A program made the position numbers and the translations under genes. Under the pieces are notes generated by a model. That model made no database searches. It was not told where the DNA came from and saw only the letters and a list, made by a program, of their open reading frames with translations. DNA of 64,000 nt from Francisella frigiditurris (lineage in GTDB: Bacteria; Pseudomonadota; Gammaproteobacteria; Francisellales; Francisellaceae), in NCBI RefSeq assembly GCF_001880225.1, contig NZ_CP009654.1:1302001-1366000 (forward strand). Reading direction: 5' to 3'. Of this stretch, positions 39,231 through 46,859 are shown piece by piece (the stretch's first letter is position 1; each line of letters starts with the position of its first letter).

Positions 39231-39940
39231 GAACTTAACTCCTTTATTTTAAGCATCGGTAAAACTAATGTTCCTTTTCTATCTCCAAGCAACCAAGCTA
39301 TAAAAATTAAAGCTGGCGGTATCGCAGTTTTACTAATGTGATTTGTATCAAACTCAATATCTAAAACAATACTAGTTTCTTTATATTCACTACTAATATA
39401 TAGCGCTAAACCATAATCTAAATCATACTTAACATTAAGTTTACTATATAACTCTGGATTTTTTTCATCAAAAGTGATAAATAATATGTTTTTTTTATCC
39501 TTCAATTGAGCTATTGCATCTATTAATCCCATCTGAAAAGTTTCACAACCTGCTGAAATAGAATTAAAAGGGATATTTAAGTTTTTTTGAATGGATAATA
39601 AGCCTGAAGAAGTATTATGCACACATTGTGAAAACTTATTTGGTGATAAAACTTCTTTAGCTTTAATTTGCTTAAATAAATCTACTGTATTATGTAATTC
39701 TCCATGCTGAGAACAAAAAACACCGGCATTAATATTCTTTTCTTCTAGAAACCCTAAAGCTAATGATAAAGCTATCTTGCTAGCTGTACTACAACGACGG
39801 CGAAGCATTGGAGGAATATCATTAACCTTTAAAACTAAATCTCCTTGGGGCTTATTTAAAACAATTGACCATTCTTTCCACTCGTCTGTAGTATTTAAAT
39901 CGTTTGAAACTGCTTTCCAAGCATTTAAATATAATCTCAT
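39227..39940 (-). CDS. beta-ketoacyl synthase-like half protein (ApeC-like)
   Basis: Protein of 238 residues that resembles only the N-terminal half of a ketosynthase (the domain annotated as chain-length-factor-like). The ATG at 39940 is chosen because the start MRLYLNAWKAV matches how this family begins; an extra 17 residues from 39991 are hydrophobic and unlike it. A cysteine lies where the active site would be (SISAGCETF), but the C-terminal half with the catalytic histidines is missing. In Xenorhabdus, ApeC pairs with the full ketosynthase ApeO. It begins the second minus-strand block of the locus. Confidence 0.8.
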   Translation of the reverse strand: MRLYLNAWKAVSNDLNTTDEWKEWSIVLNKPQGDLVLKVNDIPPMLRRRCSTASKIALSLALGFLEEKNINAGVFCSQHGELHNTVDLFKQIKAKEVLSPNKFSQCVHNTSSGLLSIQKNLNIPFNSISAGCETFQMGLIDAIAQLKDKKNILFITFDEKNPELYSKLNVKYDLDYGLALYISSEYKETSIVLDIEFDTNHISKTAIPPALIFIAWLLGDRKGTLVLPMLKIKELSS

Positions 39941-40104
39941 AATTTCTAAAAAAAAAATATTTAGATTTATTATGACTAATATAATAATCATATCAACTAT
40001 AATATATTTTATGAGGGCTTAAATCATAATGATTTTTATTGATAAATATGTAATAATGGGGCAAAAGAATTTGTTTAAAAATTATAATTTAGAAGGAAAT
40101 TAAT
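39941..40104. promoter_or_regulatory. divergent intergenic region of the aryl polyene and lipoprotein genes
   Basis: A 164-base AT-rich gap between the minus-strand block starting with the ApeC-like gene and the plus-strand lipoprotein trio. It must hold promoters for both directions. An AGAAGGA ribosome site precedes the first lipoprotein. A TATAAT at 40083-40088 is too close to that start to be a convincing -10 element. No clear operator palindrome was seen. Confidence 0.4.
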
Positions 40105-40509
40105 ATGAAATTAAAATCAATGTTTTCAGTCATAGGTACAATGATTCTAGCTATTTTTTTAGTAAGTTGTGCTCAATCAGTTCATAATTTGAGTGATCAA
40201 CCAATTCCTGCTCAACTTAATAAAGAGCAGATAAAAGAATCAATAATTGCTGCTGGAAAACAACGTGGTTGGATTATAGGAAATGGTGATCAATCAGATG
40301 AGCTTACTGGTAAACTATTGTACAAAGGACACTTTGTTGTAGTTAATATTCCATATTCAGAGCAAGGTTATTCTATCCAATACAAAGACTCTGTCGGTTT
40401 AAGTTATGATAAAGTAGAAAACAAAATTGATAGAAGCTACAATAAATGGGTTGAAATATTAAATAAAGATATTCAAACTCAACTTCAATTAAAAGCAAAA
40501 AATTCTTAA
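40105..40509 (+). CDS. small lipoprotein, paralogue 1 of 3
   Basis: Lipoprotein of 134 residues with a signal peptide ending in the lipobox FLVSC (Cys22). The mature protein has the blocks DQPIP, RGWIIGNG, VNIPYSEQGYSIQYKDS and a C-terminal YNKWV helix. This resembles a widespread small proteobacterial lipoprotein family whose name and function I cannot give. It is the first of three tandem copies on the strand opposite to the surrounding aryl polyene genes. All conserved blocks are intact. Confidence 0.85.
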   Translation: MKLKSMFSVIGTMILAIFLVSCAQSVHNLSDQPIPAQLNKEQIKESIIAAGKQRGWIIGNGDQSDELTGKLLYKGHFVVVNIPYSEQGYSIQYKDSVGLSYDKVENKIDRSYNKWVEILNKDIQTQLQLKAKNS

Positions 40510-40661
40510 TATGTTAATATCTTAATATTTTTATAATTCTAATAGTTCATAAAAAATACTTCAAACTCTCATAAGCTCAACTAAAGTAGTGATTTTTAAA
40601 TTTAATTGTGTGATAATCGAATTTAGTTTAATTAAATAACTTTTGAAGAGGTATAACTAAA

Positions 40662-41075
40662 ATGAAAATCAAATCTATATTCATTATCATAAGTACAGTA
40701 TTACTTTCAGTTTTATTGATAGGCTGTGCTCAAACTGTAAACAATTTAAATGATCAACCTATACCTTCTGAGCTTTCTAAAGATCAGATAAAACAAGCTA
40801 TTATAGTTGCCGGAAAGCAACGTGGCTGGGTAATAGGTAATAGTAACAAACCAGATGAGCTTACAGGAAAGCTTCTATATAATGGTGATTTTGTTGTTGT
40901 CAATATTCCATATTCAGAGCAAGGATACTCTATTCAATATAAAGACTCTGTTGGTTTAGATTATGATAATGTAGAGAATAAAATTGATCGTGATTACAAT
41001 AGTTGGGTAGGATATTTAAATCAAGATATACAAATACAACTTCAATTAGAAGCTGCTCAAATTAGACACGCTTAA
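40662..41075 (+). CDS. small lipoprotein, paralogue 2 of 3
   Basis: Lipoprotein of 137 residues, lipobox LLIGC (Cys22). The sequence is very close to paralogue 1 over NIPYSEQGYSIQYKDSVGL and to paralogue 3 over the signal peptide, showing recent tandem duplication. It is separated from paralogue 1 by 152 AT-rich bases that may contain a second promoter, and preceded by GAAGAGG as a ribosome site. Function unknown. Confidence 0.85.
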   Translation: MKIKSIFIIISTVLLSVLLIGCAQTVNNLNDQPIPSELSKDQIKQAIIVAGKQRGWVIGNSNKPDELTGKLLYNGDFVVVNIPYSEQGYSIQYKDSVGLDYDNVENKIDRDYNSWVGYLNQDIQIQLQLEAAQIRHA

Positions 41076-41093
41076 TAAATCTAAGGAGATAAA

Positions 41094-41510
41094 ATGAAAT
41101 TAAAATCTATATTTAGTGTTATCTCTACTATATTACTTTCAGTTTTATTAATAGGTTGTGCTCAAACTGTAAGTAACTTGAATGATCAACCCATACCTGC
41201 TGATTTTAGTCAAGAGCAGATAAAAAAAGCTATTATTGATGGTGGTAAGAATCGTGGTTGGATTATTATTCAAAGTGATAAGCCAGATCAACTTATTGGA
41301 AGACTTTTATACAAAGGCAAATATTCTGTAACTGTAGATATTCCATATTCAGAAAAAGGCTATTCAATTGAGTATGCAGACTCAGTAGGTTTAGATTATG
41401 ATAAAGTCGAAAATAAAATTGATAGGCATTATAATAATTGGGTTATCCTTCTTAACCAAGATATTCAAAGGAAACTACTCATTGAAGAAGCTAAAGTTAA
41501 AAATTCTTAA
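41094..41510 (+). CDS. small lipoprotein, paralogue 3 of 3
   Basis: Lipoprotein of 138 residues, lipobox LLIGC (Cys22), with a strong AAGGAG ribosome site and only 18 bases from paralogue 2. It is the most diverged copy: the RGWIIGN block is RGWIIIQ and the central strand has one inserted residue (YSVTVDIPYSEKGYSIEY). The stop codon region overlaps the end of the convergent PPTase gene by 4 bases, so the trio is inserted tightly between the two blocks of the aryl polyene locus. Confidence 0.85.
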   Translation: MKLKSIFSVISTILLSVLLIGCAQTVSNLNDQPIPADFSQEQIKKAIIDGGKNRGWIIIQSDKPDQLIGRLLYKGKYSVTVDIPYSEKGYSIEYADSVGLDYDKVENKIDRHYNNWVILLNQDIQRKLLIEEAKVKNS

Positions 41511-42145
41511 TTAACTCTCTTAATATCTAGTTTTATTTCTTTATTTAAATTTATTAACTTAACCTCTTTTTCTAAACTAGTTGAAATAGTTATAAAATAT
41601 TCATCTTGAAACTTATATTGTAATAAATTTAATTTTTCTGGAGTTTGATTTCCTTTACTAAGATACTCTAAAATACTTACACCAAAATATTTAGCAGAGG
41701 CCTCTTTTATAGTCCATAACTTATAAAAGTTTTCTATATATGAGTTACTGTCATTTTCTAGCAAGCTATTTTCTTCTAATGAATAAAAGTTTTTTGCTAT
41801 ACTTTTTACATCTCGATTTGAGTTTATTTTTTCAATATCTACACCCACTCTTGAAGAGGATATGGCTCCAACTAACCAGTCTCCACTATGGCTAATATTA
41901 AAATCTAAATTAGCATTTTTAAGTGTAGGCCTTTGTGAAGTCTCTATATCAAATTCAAGGTTCTTTGGAGAAAGACTTAGCTTAGATGATAAGCTATCAT
42001 AACGAAACCATAATGAGCATAATTTAGTTCTTGAAAAATTTTCTATTTTATTAGAATTAAAAACTTTATTTAAAATAAAATAATTTTTTACTTCTTCAAT
42101 ATCCACGCTTGGTAAGTGATAAAAATAAAGCTCTATTATTTCCAT
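41507..42145 (-). CDS. 4'-phosphopantetheinyl transferase, Sfp type (ApeB-like)
   Basis: Transfers the phosphopantetheine arm from CoA to carrier proteins. The 212-residue protein carries the metal-binding VGVDIEKI and the helix LWTIKEASAKYFG of the Sfp family. It overlaps the upstream ketosynthase gene by 10 bases and is last in that block. The two ACPs of the locus are its likely targets. Confidence 0.9.
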   Translation of the reverse strand: MEIIELYFYHLPSVDIEEVKNYFILNKVFNSNKIENFSRTKLCSLWFRYDSLSSKLSLSPKNLEFDIETSQRPTLKNANLDFNISHSGDWLVGAISSSRVGVDIEKINSNRDVKSIAKNFYSLEENSLLENDSNSYIENFYKLWTIKEASAKYFGVSILEYLSKGNQTPEKLNLLQYKFQDEYFITISTSLEKEVKLINLNKEIKLDIKRVN

Positions 42146-43362
42146 TTTTTAAATATTAATGAAGTGTTGACACCACCAAAAGCAAAGTTATTTGACATAA
42201 TATAATCTACATCTAAATTTACAGATGATTGTAGATAATTAAGAGGTGAGCATTTTGGATCAATATTCTGAAGGTTTGCATTTGCTAAAAGCATACTTTT
42301 TCTCATCATTTCTATACTTAACCAAGACTCTAAAGCTCCACAAGCTCCAAGAGTATGTCCAAAATATCCCTTCAAAGAACTAATAGGAGTATTTGGTCCA
42401 AAAATATTAGCTGTTGCCTGACTCTCAGCAATATCTCCTCGTTCAGTAGCTGTGCCATGAGCATTAATATAACCAATATCATTAGCATTTAGATTTGCAT
42501 TTTTTAAAGCTAACTCTAAAGCTTTTTGCATTTTTTCTGCTGTTGGCTGTGTAACATGGACTGCATCACAATTAGTCCCAAAACCAACAATCTCAGCATA
42601 GATTTTTGCTCCTCTTTGCTCTGCGTGTTCTAAAGACTCTAATATTAAAGTCACTCCACCCTCTCCTAAGACTAATCCATCACGATCTCTATCAAAAGGT
42701 CTAGGTGTAAACTCTGGGTGTTCATTCATTTGACTAGTAGCATACAATGTATCAAAAACAGCTACCTGACTTGGGCACAACTCTTCAGCACCACCAGCTA
42801 TCATAATATCTTGAAGACCATACTTAATAGCTTCATAAGCATAGCCTATAGCTTGACTACTTGATGTACAAGCACTTGAAGTTGGAATTAAGCGACCAGT
42901 CAGCCCAAAAAATAAAGCTATATTGACAGCACAAGTATGACTCATACCCTTAATATATGTTGTCGCATTAACATTATTTACGCTATTATCAGTAAGGATA
43001 GATGTTAACTCTGCTAATGGCTTAGTACTGCCAGAACATGAACCATAAGCCACGCCAACACTACCACTACTTAATAAATCTTCTTGACCTAATAAATTAG
43101 CATCTTTCAAGGCATTCTCTGTTGCTACAGTAGCAAATTTAGCTACTCTACCCATTCCTCGAGTTTGCTTTCTTTTATAATGTTCTGGAATTTGAAAATC
43201 CTCAATAGGTGCTCCAAGCTGAGTATTTAACCCTTTAATATTATGCCATTGAGCAATATTTCTAGTAGCCGTTTTACCTTGTTGTATAGCTGTAAAAATA
43301 TCATCTGCTGTATTTCCTAATGCAGTTACCCCAGCCATACCTGTAACAACCACTCTACGCAC
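42136..43362 (-). CDS. beta-ketoacyl-ACP synthase (ApeR-like)
   Basis: FabF-type condensing enzyme of 408 residues with a complete Cys-His-His set: Cys165 in TSSACTSSSQA, the first His in NAHGTATERGD and the second in GYFGHTLGACGALE. The start MRRVVVTGMAGVTALGN is typical. It abuts the ketoreductase (1-base overlap). Full catalytic competence separates it from the half-length ketosynthase-like protein of the other block. Confidence 0.9.
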   Translation of the reverse strand: MRRVVVTGMAGVTALGNTADDIFTAIQQGKTATRNIAQWHNIKGLNTQLGAPIEDFQIPEHYKRKQTRGMGRVAKFATVATENALKDANLLGQEDLLSSGSVGVAYGSCSGSTKPLAELTSILTDNSVNNVNATTYIKGMSHTCAVNIALFFGLTGRLIPTSSACTSSSQAIGYAYEAIKYGLQDIMIAGGAEELCPSQVAVFDTLYATSQMNEHPEFTPRPFDRDRDGLVLGEGGVTLILESLEHAEQRGAKIYAEIVGFGTNCDAVHVTQPTAEKMQKALELALKNANLNANDIGYINAHGTATERGDIAESQATANIFGPNTPISSLKGYFGHTLGACGALESWLSIEMMRKSMLLANANLQNIDPKCSPLNYLQSSVNLDVDYIMSNNFAFGGVNTSLIFKKWK

Positions 43363-44087
43363 TATATAAGTCCTCCATTAACTGAAATAACTTGACGAGT
43401 GATATACGCTGCTGAATCAGACATTAGGTATTCTACTAAGCTTGCAACCTCATCAACTTTTCCTGCTCTTTTCATAGGTATATGTTTTATTATTTCATTG
43501 TAGTGTTCTAAATCTTCAGTCATATCTGTTTCTATTAAACCTGGAGCAATACAGTTGACTGTAATTTTACGTTTAGCTAATTCTAAAGCTAAAGCTTTAG
43601 TTGCTCCAATAACTCCAGCTTTAGCTGCACTATAGTTAACTTGTCCTCGATTTCCAATAATTCCTGAAACAGAGGCAATAGTTATGATTCTGCCTCCTTT
43701 ACGTAGCTGAACCATCGGCATTACACAAGGCTTTAGAACATTATAAAATCCATCTAAATTAGTATGTACAACATTTTTCCAATCATTCTCTTCCATTGCA
43801 GGAAATGCAACATCTTTACATATACCTGCATTATTTACTACGCCATAAAAAGCACCATTCTGAGAAATATATGATTCTAATATATTTTCACATTGTTCAG
43901 TATTTAATATATCAAATTGAAGTATATCCGACTGTCCACCTAAAGACTTTATCTGCTCTTGAGTATCTAAAGCTCCATGATAATCATTGTTATAATGTAA
44001 AGTTATATGAGTATTACTATTCGCAAGCCTTAAAGCTATTGCTTTTCCTATACCCTTACTAGCACCTGTAACTAAAACCTTTTTCAT
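43362..44087 (-). CDS. 3-oxoacyl-ACP reductase, FabG-like (ApeQ-like)
   Basis: NADPH-dependent short-chain reductase of 241 residues. The cofactor loop TGASKGIGKAIA (about 7-18), NNAG, the catalytic serine in ASVSGIIG and the NYSAAKAG Tyr/Lys pair are all present, and the C-terminal ITRQVISVNGGLI is FabG-like. It would reduce the keto group after each condensation. Located between the dehydratase and ketosynthase genes. Confidence 0.92.
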   Translation of the reverse strand: MKKVLVTGASKGIGKAIALRLANSNTHITLHYNNDYHGALDTQEQIKSLGGQSDILQFDILNTEQCENILESYISQNGAFYGVVNNAGICKDVAFPAMEENDWKNVVHTNLDGFYNVLKPCVMPMVQLRKGGRIITIASVSGIIGNRGQVNYSAAKAGVIGATKALALELAKRKITVNCIAPGLIETDMTEDLEHYNEIIKHIPMKRAGKVDEVASLVEYLMSDSAAYITRQVISVNGGLI

Positions 44088-44089
44088 AT

Positions 44090-44554
44090 CTAATCCCTTG
44101 TTAATATTTTTGCTACTTCAGCGTTATCTCGTGGCTGATATGCACTAATAGTTATACTTGCTGTAACTTTACCATTAACTTCTATCTTAGCTTTAAAGAC
44201 TCCAACTCCATCCTCAATTAATAGAGATTCAGAATAAATATCTAATGATTCATTTTCAAGGTATTCTAAAACCTCAGTTTTATATTGTCTAATACTCATT
44301 AAAAATGCAACTTGAGGTTCTTTATTTATAGAAGATTGTTTTTCTAAAGCATCTAACTTTGCAAAAGTTGCTGAAGTTTGAGCCATAATTTCAACAGCTA
44401 TCCAGTGAGGGACACTTTTTCTTTTATCACAAAAAAATAAGTGATCAGATGTGATTTTGGCCTGACAATGAATAATATTGTTATTAAAATCTAAACATTT
44501 ATCAATCATTCTCATTGGAGGTTTTTGAGGGATTAATATATCTAAATCATACAT
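44090..44554 (-). CDS. hotdog dehydratase (ApeP-like)
   Basis: Protein of about 154 residues related to 3-hydroxydecanoyl-ACP dehydratase-like hotdog proteins (IPQKPPMRMIDK, HWIAVEIMAQTSATFAKL). The ATG at 44554 is chosen: it overlaps the stop of the upstream ketosynthase (ATGTATGA) and is preceded by GGGAG at eight bases, while the longer frame would need a TTG start. Likely partner of the ApeI-like dehydratase at 35684. Confidence 0.85.
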   Translation of the reverse strand: MYDLDILIPQKPPMRMIDKCLDFNNNIIHCQAKITSDHLFFCDKRKSVPHWIAVEIMAQTSATFAKLDALEKQSSINKEPQVAFLMSIRQYKTEVLEYLENESLDIYSESLLIEDGVGVFKAKIEVNGKVTASITISAYQPRDNAEVAKILTRD

Positions 44555-45722
44555 ACTTGCTACTCCCAATTATAACGCTAACATTACTACCTCCAAAAGC
44601 AAAAGAGTTACTCATAAAGTATGGAGAAATCCAGGTAATTTCAGTAGTAATAATTCCTATATCAGAAATTAAATTTTCTGCTGTATTATATTGTTTTGGC
44701 AATATTCTAGTAGGATTATATTTACTAGACAACAAAAGCCAACATAATCCCAATTCCGTAGCCCCTGCAGCACCTAAAGTATGCCCTGTTAAATTCTTTG
44801 TTGAAGAACAAGGTAAATTGTCATTAAAAATATTTAAAACAGCTTCTCTTTCCATTTCATCATTTTTAATAGTTGCGGTTCCATGTAAATTTAAATAACC
44901 AATATCTTTAGAAAAAAGCCCAGCCATTTCTAAAGCTTGTACCATAGCTAATCGCGCACCCTTACCAGTTGGATCTGGTGCTGTAATATGATAGCCATCA
45001 GAGGATTCTCCAACTCCCATCAAACTAATTTCACTAGGTTCTTTTGATAGTATAAATAATGCTGCACCTTCGCCAATATTTATTCCGTCTCTATTAACAT
45101 TAAATGGCTTACATACATTTTCAGATACAGATTCTAAGCAATCAAAACCATTTAGGGTCAGCTGACATAAAGTATCACATCCCCCAACAATTACTGCATC
45201 ACACATACCCTGCTCTATTAATCTTTTTGCACTAGCGAATGCTTTACCACTTGATGAACAAGCTGTTGAAATTGTATAAGCAATACTGTTTAAACCTAAA
45301 TATGCTTTTAAAAAATTACTTATACCACCAGTCTCTTGTTGTTTGTAACTATATTCTTCTGGAAAGTGCCCATTCTCTTCATTATAAATAAAAGCTTTCT
45401 CTCCATTATCTATTCCTGAAGTACTTGTTCCTAAAACAATTCCTACTCTATTTTGACCGTATTTAGTAATTATTTGCTCTATAGTTGATTGAATTTGTAA
45501 ACAAGCATGTAATAACATTCTATTATTTCGACAATCATATTCAGATAAGTTAGAAGGTATCAGAGGTAGATTTGATTTCACACTTCCGACAAGAGTTTTA
45601 CGTCCTGAAATGAGATTTTTAGATTCAGTAACTCCTGTTTGATTTTTATGTAATGCTTCAATAACTGAGTTTTTATCATCTCCTAAAGCATTAATAATAC
45701 CCAAATCGTTAAGATATACCAT
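44547..45722 (-). CDS. beta-ketoacyl-ACP synthase (ApeO-like)
   Basis: Condensing enzyme of 391 residues with Cys155 in STACSSSGKA, the first catalytic His in NLHGTATIKND and the second in TGHTLGAAGATE. Position before the ApeP-, ApeQ- and ApeR-like genes gives the order O-P-Q-R described for characterised aryl polyene clusters. It probably works as a heteromer with the ApeC-like protein encoded in the other block. First gene of its unit. Confidence 0.88.
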   Translation of the reverse strand: MVYLNDLGIINALGDDKNSVIEALHKNQTGVTESKNLISGRKTLVGSVKSNLPLIPSNLSEYDCRNNRMLLHACLQIQSTIEQIITKYGQNRVGIVLGTSTSGIDNGEKAFIYNEENGHFPEEYSYKQQETGGISNFLKAYLGLNSIAYTISTACSSSGKAFASAKRLIEQGMCDAVIVGGCDTLCQLTLNGFDCLESVSENVCKPFNVNRDGINIGEGAALFILSKEPSEISLMGVGESSDGYHITAPDPTGKGARLAMVQALEMAGLFSKDIGYLNLHGTATIKNDEMEREAVLNIFNDNLPCSSTKNLTGHTLGAAGATELGLCWLLLSSKYNPTRILPKQYNTAENLISDIGIITTEITWISPYFMSNSFAFGGSNVSVIIGSSKYV

Positions 45723-45922
45723 TAATCTATTTAAATTCTACACTAAGTTTATATAACAAAAATTGTATCATATGTAAGGAGTGAGTTCTATTTAACCTCA
45801 GTTCGAAATTATTTCATAATTAGGCTTTTATAATTATTAAGGAGCTGCCTTAGTTAATTTTATTTTAGATTTTCTCTAACTCAATGTCTAATTAAATGTT
45901 CTCTAGGAATTTCACAAATAAC
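45723..45922. other. intergenic region upstream of the aryl polyene ketosynthase
   Basis: A 200-base AT-rich gap. It should hold the promoter of the ApeO-like unit. A small inverted repeat (TAAGG-AGCTG-CCTTA, 45838-45852) could end transcription of the PAS gene on the minus strand, but it has no proper T run. No operator could be assigned. Confidence 0.4.
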
Positions 45923-46858
45923 TCAAATATCACAACCTAATATTCCTTCAGGCTCTAGTTTTATTATAATTGTTGATAACAAATTATTAACAGTGAAAAT
46001 GTCTATATTTAATTTAAAAATATTCATTATATCTTTTGTAAAGGTATTTAATATCAACTTCTTATCAGAATATTCATTACAAATTATTTTTTCTCTTTTA
46101 CCTGGTCTATTAATAACTAATTTGACTATATTTTCATCAATATTTAAAAAAATTTTTTCATCAAGGGTTGTATTTTGATACAATTCAGCAAAACTTAAAA
46201 AAATTACTAAATAATTGTAATAATAGATTTCAGTTATTCCTGAACTAGTAATTAGCAAAGTTCCATTATTAATGAATGTAGATAAGTCCTCTTTTAATTT
46301 ATTTTCAAGATTAACTGGAATATTAAAGTTCATATTTTTTGATATAACAGCAGATATATATTCTTTAAAATAAGAATTTCTTCCGTTAACAAGAAAACTA
46401 TTTATAAATCTTCTCAGTATTTTTATCATAATAGTTTGAATTCCATGATTCACTAAGTTAATCTGTTGGCTTTTTCCATATAAGACTTTTTTATACGTAA
46501 TATCTTGAGCTATTCCTAAAATACCAATAATTTTATTTTTTTCATCAAAAATTGGAATTTTTTCAGTTTTTATCCATAATAATTGATGAAATGGAAGAAG
46601 ATACTCAGATAAGTGAGATCTTCCTGTATTTAAAACATATAGATCATCGCTTTTAAATGCCTCAGCTTGTGCTTTACCCCACTCAAACTCATCATCTTTC
46701 TTACCAACAGCCTCGTTGTGTTTTAATTTACTTAAATCACAAAGATTATTACTTAAAAATATATATTTTGAATTTAAGTCTTTTACGAAAACATAAACAT
46801 CATTACTACTTATATTCCTGATAGAATTGAATATTGGAGAATCTAAATACTTTTGCAT
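45923..46858 (-). CDS. PAS-domain protein with a degenerate kinase-like C-terminus
   Basis: Protein of 311 residues with no signal peptide or membrane segment. Residues 10-125 form a PAS domain with its C-terminal PAC part (IPIFDEKNKIIGILGIAQDIT). Residues 130-305 have the spacing of a histidine kinase: a helical pair, then IFLSFAELYQNT and VKLVINRPG where the N-box and G1-box would lie, and a final STIIIKLEPE strand. The phospho-accepting histidine, N-box asparagine and G1 aspartate are not recognisable. It starts directly after the oxoamine synthase gene, so the two are likely translated together. The kinase comparison is by eye. Confidence 0.75.
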   Translation of the reverse strand: MQKYLDSPIFNSIRNISSNDVYVFVKDLNSKYIFLSNNLCDLSKLKHNEAVGKKDDEFEWGKAQAEAFKSDDLYVLNTGRSHLSEYLLPFHQLLWIKTEKIPIFDEKNKIIGILGIAQDITYKKVLYGKSQQINLVNHGIQTIMIKILRRFINSFLVNGRNSYFKEYISAVISKNMNFNIPVNLENKLKEDLSTFINNGTLLITSSGITEIYYYNYLVIFLSFAELYQNTTLDEKIFLNIDENIVKLVINRPGKREKIICNEYSDKKLILNTFTKDIMNIFKLNIDIFTVNNLLSTIIIKLEPEGILGCDI

Positions 46859-46859
46859 A

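Noticed and set aside
41094-41510. Third lipoprotein as a broken copy
   Set aside because: Signal peptide, lipobox and conserved blocks are intact and it has the best ribosome site of the three.
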